The position numbers and the translations under genes were made by a program. DNA of 5,877 nt from W0P28-013 sp963638355 (GTDB lineage Bacteria; Bacteroidota; Bacteroidia; Bacteroidales; Paludibacteraceae): the NCBI GenBank assembly GCA_963638355.1, contig CAVHRT010000101.1, positions 1 through 5,877 on the forward strand. Direction: 5' to 3'. Within the stretch, counting starts at the first letter, position 1. Each line of letters opens with the position of its first letter. This document shows, in pieces, positions 4,599 through 5,877 of the stretch. The notes beneath the pieces are model-generated. The model was not told the origin of the DNA. It made no database searches and saw nothing but the letters and a program-made list of their open reading frames with translations.

Positions 4599-5630
4599 AT
4601 GAAACGTAGAACGAAAAAAATCATTTACAACTGTGTGATAATTGCCTGCTTGGTGGGCGGAATAGTCTGGGTAGTAGACAGTTACGCACATTTTGGTCGC
4701 GTAGAATACACCGACAATGCGCAGATTCGTCAGGACATTGCGCCCATCAACGCGCGTGTGCAAGGATTTGTGGAAGAGGTGCGATTTAGCGATTTTCAGC
4801 ATGTGAAAAAAGGCGACACGCTGCTGATAATTGAGGATGCGCCTTACCGATTGCAGGTGGCTCAAGCCGAGGCAAATTATCAGAATGCGTTGGCTGGCAA
4901 GGTGGTCACGAACGCTTCGATATCGACCACAGCGAACAATCTTGCAGTGTCGGACGCCACTATCGAAGAGGCGGAAATCAGGTTGAATCAAGCCGCAAAA
5001 GATTACAACCGCTACCGCACGCTGTACGAGAAACGCGCCGTAACGCAGCAGCAACTCGACAACGCCAAGGCCGACTACGACGCAGCCAAGGCGCGCTACG
5101 ACATGCTGAAACGGCAAAAGACAAGCACATCGCTGCAAAAAGATGAGCAGACCGTGCGCCTCGACCAGAACAAAGCGAACATTGAGATGGCGAAAGCTGC
5201 GCTCGATTTGGCACGGCTGAACCTGTCGTACACAGTGGTGTTGGCACCGTGCGATGGCGTAACCGACAAAAAGAAAATCCAAGTTGGACAGCTGGTTCAG
5301 CCGGGCATGCTGCTGCTGAATGTGGTAGACACGCACAACGCATGGATTGTGGCGAACTATCGCGAAAGTCAGTTGAAAAACATTGCCGAAGGTGCCGAGG
5401 TGCGCGTGAAAGTTGATGCCCTGCCCGATGTGGATTTTGTGGGTCATGTGGAGCGACTGAGCAACGCCACGGGAGCGAGTTTGATGCTGAATCCGAGCGA
5501 CAACGCCACGGGCAATTTCATAAAAGTGGAACAGCGTGTGCCAGTGCGCATCAGTCTGGCAGGCAACGACAGCACCGCCATGTCGCAACTGCGCGCAGGA
5601 CTGAATGTGGAGTGCGAAATACTTTATTGA
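4599..5630 (+). CDS. emrA: EmrA-type HlyD family membrane-fusion protein
   Basis: A 343-residue periplasmic adaptor that would link an inner-membrane pump to the TolC-like channel. A short basic N-terminus (MKRRTKK) precedes a single membrane helix (about 8-26). Then come the EmrA/HlyD features in order: YTDNAQIRQDIAPINARVQGFVEEV (37-61), the first half of the lipoyl/barrel-sandwich domain; a long coiled-coil hairpin (about 84-210); the second lipoyl half, LSYTVVLAPCDGVTDKKKIQVGQLVQPGMLLLNVVD (209-244); and the beta-barrel with AWIVANYRESQLKNIAEG (248-265) and TGNFIKVEQRVPVRI (304-318). The last two stretches are typical of EmrA, which works with the DHA2 MFS pump EmrB, rather than of RND or ABC adaptors. 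No permease lies in the window; the strand and order predict it to the right. The 109-bp gap before this gene is a repeat element, so an extra promoter cannot be excluded. Confidence 0.92.
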   Translation: MKRRTKKIIYNCVIIACLVGGIVWVVDSYAHFGRVEYTDNAQIRQDIAPINARVQGFVEEVRFSDFQHVKKGDTLLIIEDAPYRLQVAQAEANYQNALAGKVVTNASISTTANNLAVSDATIEEAEIRLNQAAKDYNRYRTLYEKRAVTQQQLDNAKADYDAAKARYDMLKRQKTSTSLQKDEQTVRLDQNKANIEMAKAALDLARLNLSYTVVLAPCDGVTDKKKIQVGQLVQPGMLLLNVVDTHNAWIVANYRESQLKNIAEGAEVRVKVDALPDVDFVGHVERLSNATGASLMLNPSDNATGNFIKVEQRVPVRISLAGNDSTAMSQLRAGLNVECEILY

Positions 5631-5718
5631 AAAATAAAGAATGAATAATGAAAAATGAATAATAATCGGTAATTTTAGGGTGAGTGAGGGACAATAACAA
5701 TTTCAAATTTCAGATTTC

Positions 5719-5753
5719 AGATTACGCACGACAAAAAGACAATGCGTAATTTT
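5719..5753 (+). terminator. Possible hairpin terminator downstream of the EmrA-like gene
   Basis: ATTACGCA (5721-5728) and TGCGTAAT (5743-5750) pair perfectly around a 14-base A-rich loop; two more pairs (5719/5752, and a G-U 5720/5751) can extend the stem. Only four T residues end it (5750-5753), part of them inside the stem, so it is a poor terminator. It may instead be part of the repeat-rich spacer. Confidence 0.3.
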
Positions 5754-5780
5754 CAGATTCCTAAATAAACAAAAGAGACA

Positions 5781-5800
5781 GAAATTGCATTAGCAATTTC
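5781..5800. repeat. Perfect 8-bp inverted repeat
   Basis: GAAATTGC (5781-5788) and GCAATTTC (5793-5800) form a perfect stem with an ATTA loop. No T run follows on the plus strand, so it is not a typical terminator. Its role is unknown; it may be a leader structure of the next gene or another intergenic repeat. Confidence 0.5.
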
Positions 5801-5877
5801 GAGAAACTTAGAAACTTTTCAAACCAGAAATTAGAAATTGTACAATCGCCTCACAGACCATCACTAGACCATTAAAC

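Larger units (their letters stand above)
5631..5877. other. Non-coding tail with short repeats and hairpins
   Basis: No supportable coding region is seen in these 247 bases. The stretch is AT-rich and built from short repeated phrases: AATGAATAATGAA and AAATGAATAAT (about 5640-5663), three 7-mers ATTTCAA/ATTTCAG/ATTTCAG (5700-5720), and GAAACTTA, GAAACTTT, GAAATTA, GAAATTG (5803-5840). Two hairpins are listed separately. The start of the next gene, expected to be the pump permease, must lie beyond the window edge if it is present. Confidence 0.6.

Noticed and set aside
4581..5588. Open frame of 335 codons on the minus strand opposite the EmrA-like gene
   Set aside because: It lies wholly opposite a gene with clear family motifs, its translation is rich in His, Arg and Cys with no recognisable domain, and such mirror frames are common where codon use is biased.

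Overview
The window looks like chromosomal DNA of a member of the Bacteroidota, probably Bacteroidales. Two divergent promoters carry the phylum-typical -7 box TAATTTTG (TAnnTTTG). Ribosome-binding sites are weak or absent. The first gene has the zinc-ribbon plus glycine-rich tail of Bacteroidota TPM-domain proteins, and the intergenic DNA is AT-rich and full of short 7-8 bp repeats. This assignment is inference from sequence features, not from a database match.

Layout, left to right: (1) the C-terminal part of a membrane-anchored TPM-domain (YgcG-like) protein, cut by the window edge, followed by lemA, a common gene pair. (2) A convergent intergenic region with a good Rho-independent terminator for lemA and a GC-rich hairpin that probably ends the opposite transcript. 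(3) phoH (YbeZ-like ATPase) on the minus strand. (4) A divergent promoter region, then a MarR-family regulator. (5) A TolC-type outer-membrane efflux protein, then an EmrA-type HlyD membrane-fusion protein. The inner-membrane pump (expected to be EmrB-like, DHA2 MFS) is not in the window and would be expected just beyond the right edge.

The MarR, TolC and EmrA genes form a recognisable drug-efflux locus. Its most informative signal is regulatory: three 19-bp near-copies of TAGTTCGAnAnnCnAACTA, one over the marR promoter and two upstream of the tolC-like gene. This supports autoregulation of the MarR protein and its control of the efflux genes.

The second notable signal is a composite intergenic element of about 105 bp, present twice (before lemA and before the emrA-like gene). 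It has an 8/8/8/7/8-bp AT-rich tandem array followed by a 54-bp core with a CCCCCTTGGGGG hairpin, the cores matching at 51 of 54 positions. Similar 7-8 bp arrays occur in other gaps of the window. I see no CRISPR array, RNA gene, insertion sequence or defence system, and nothing that amounts to a new multi-gene system.
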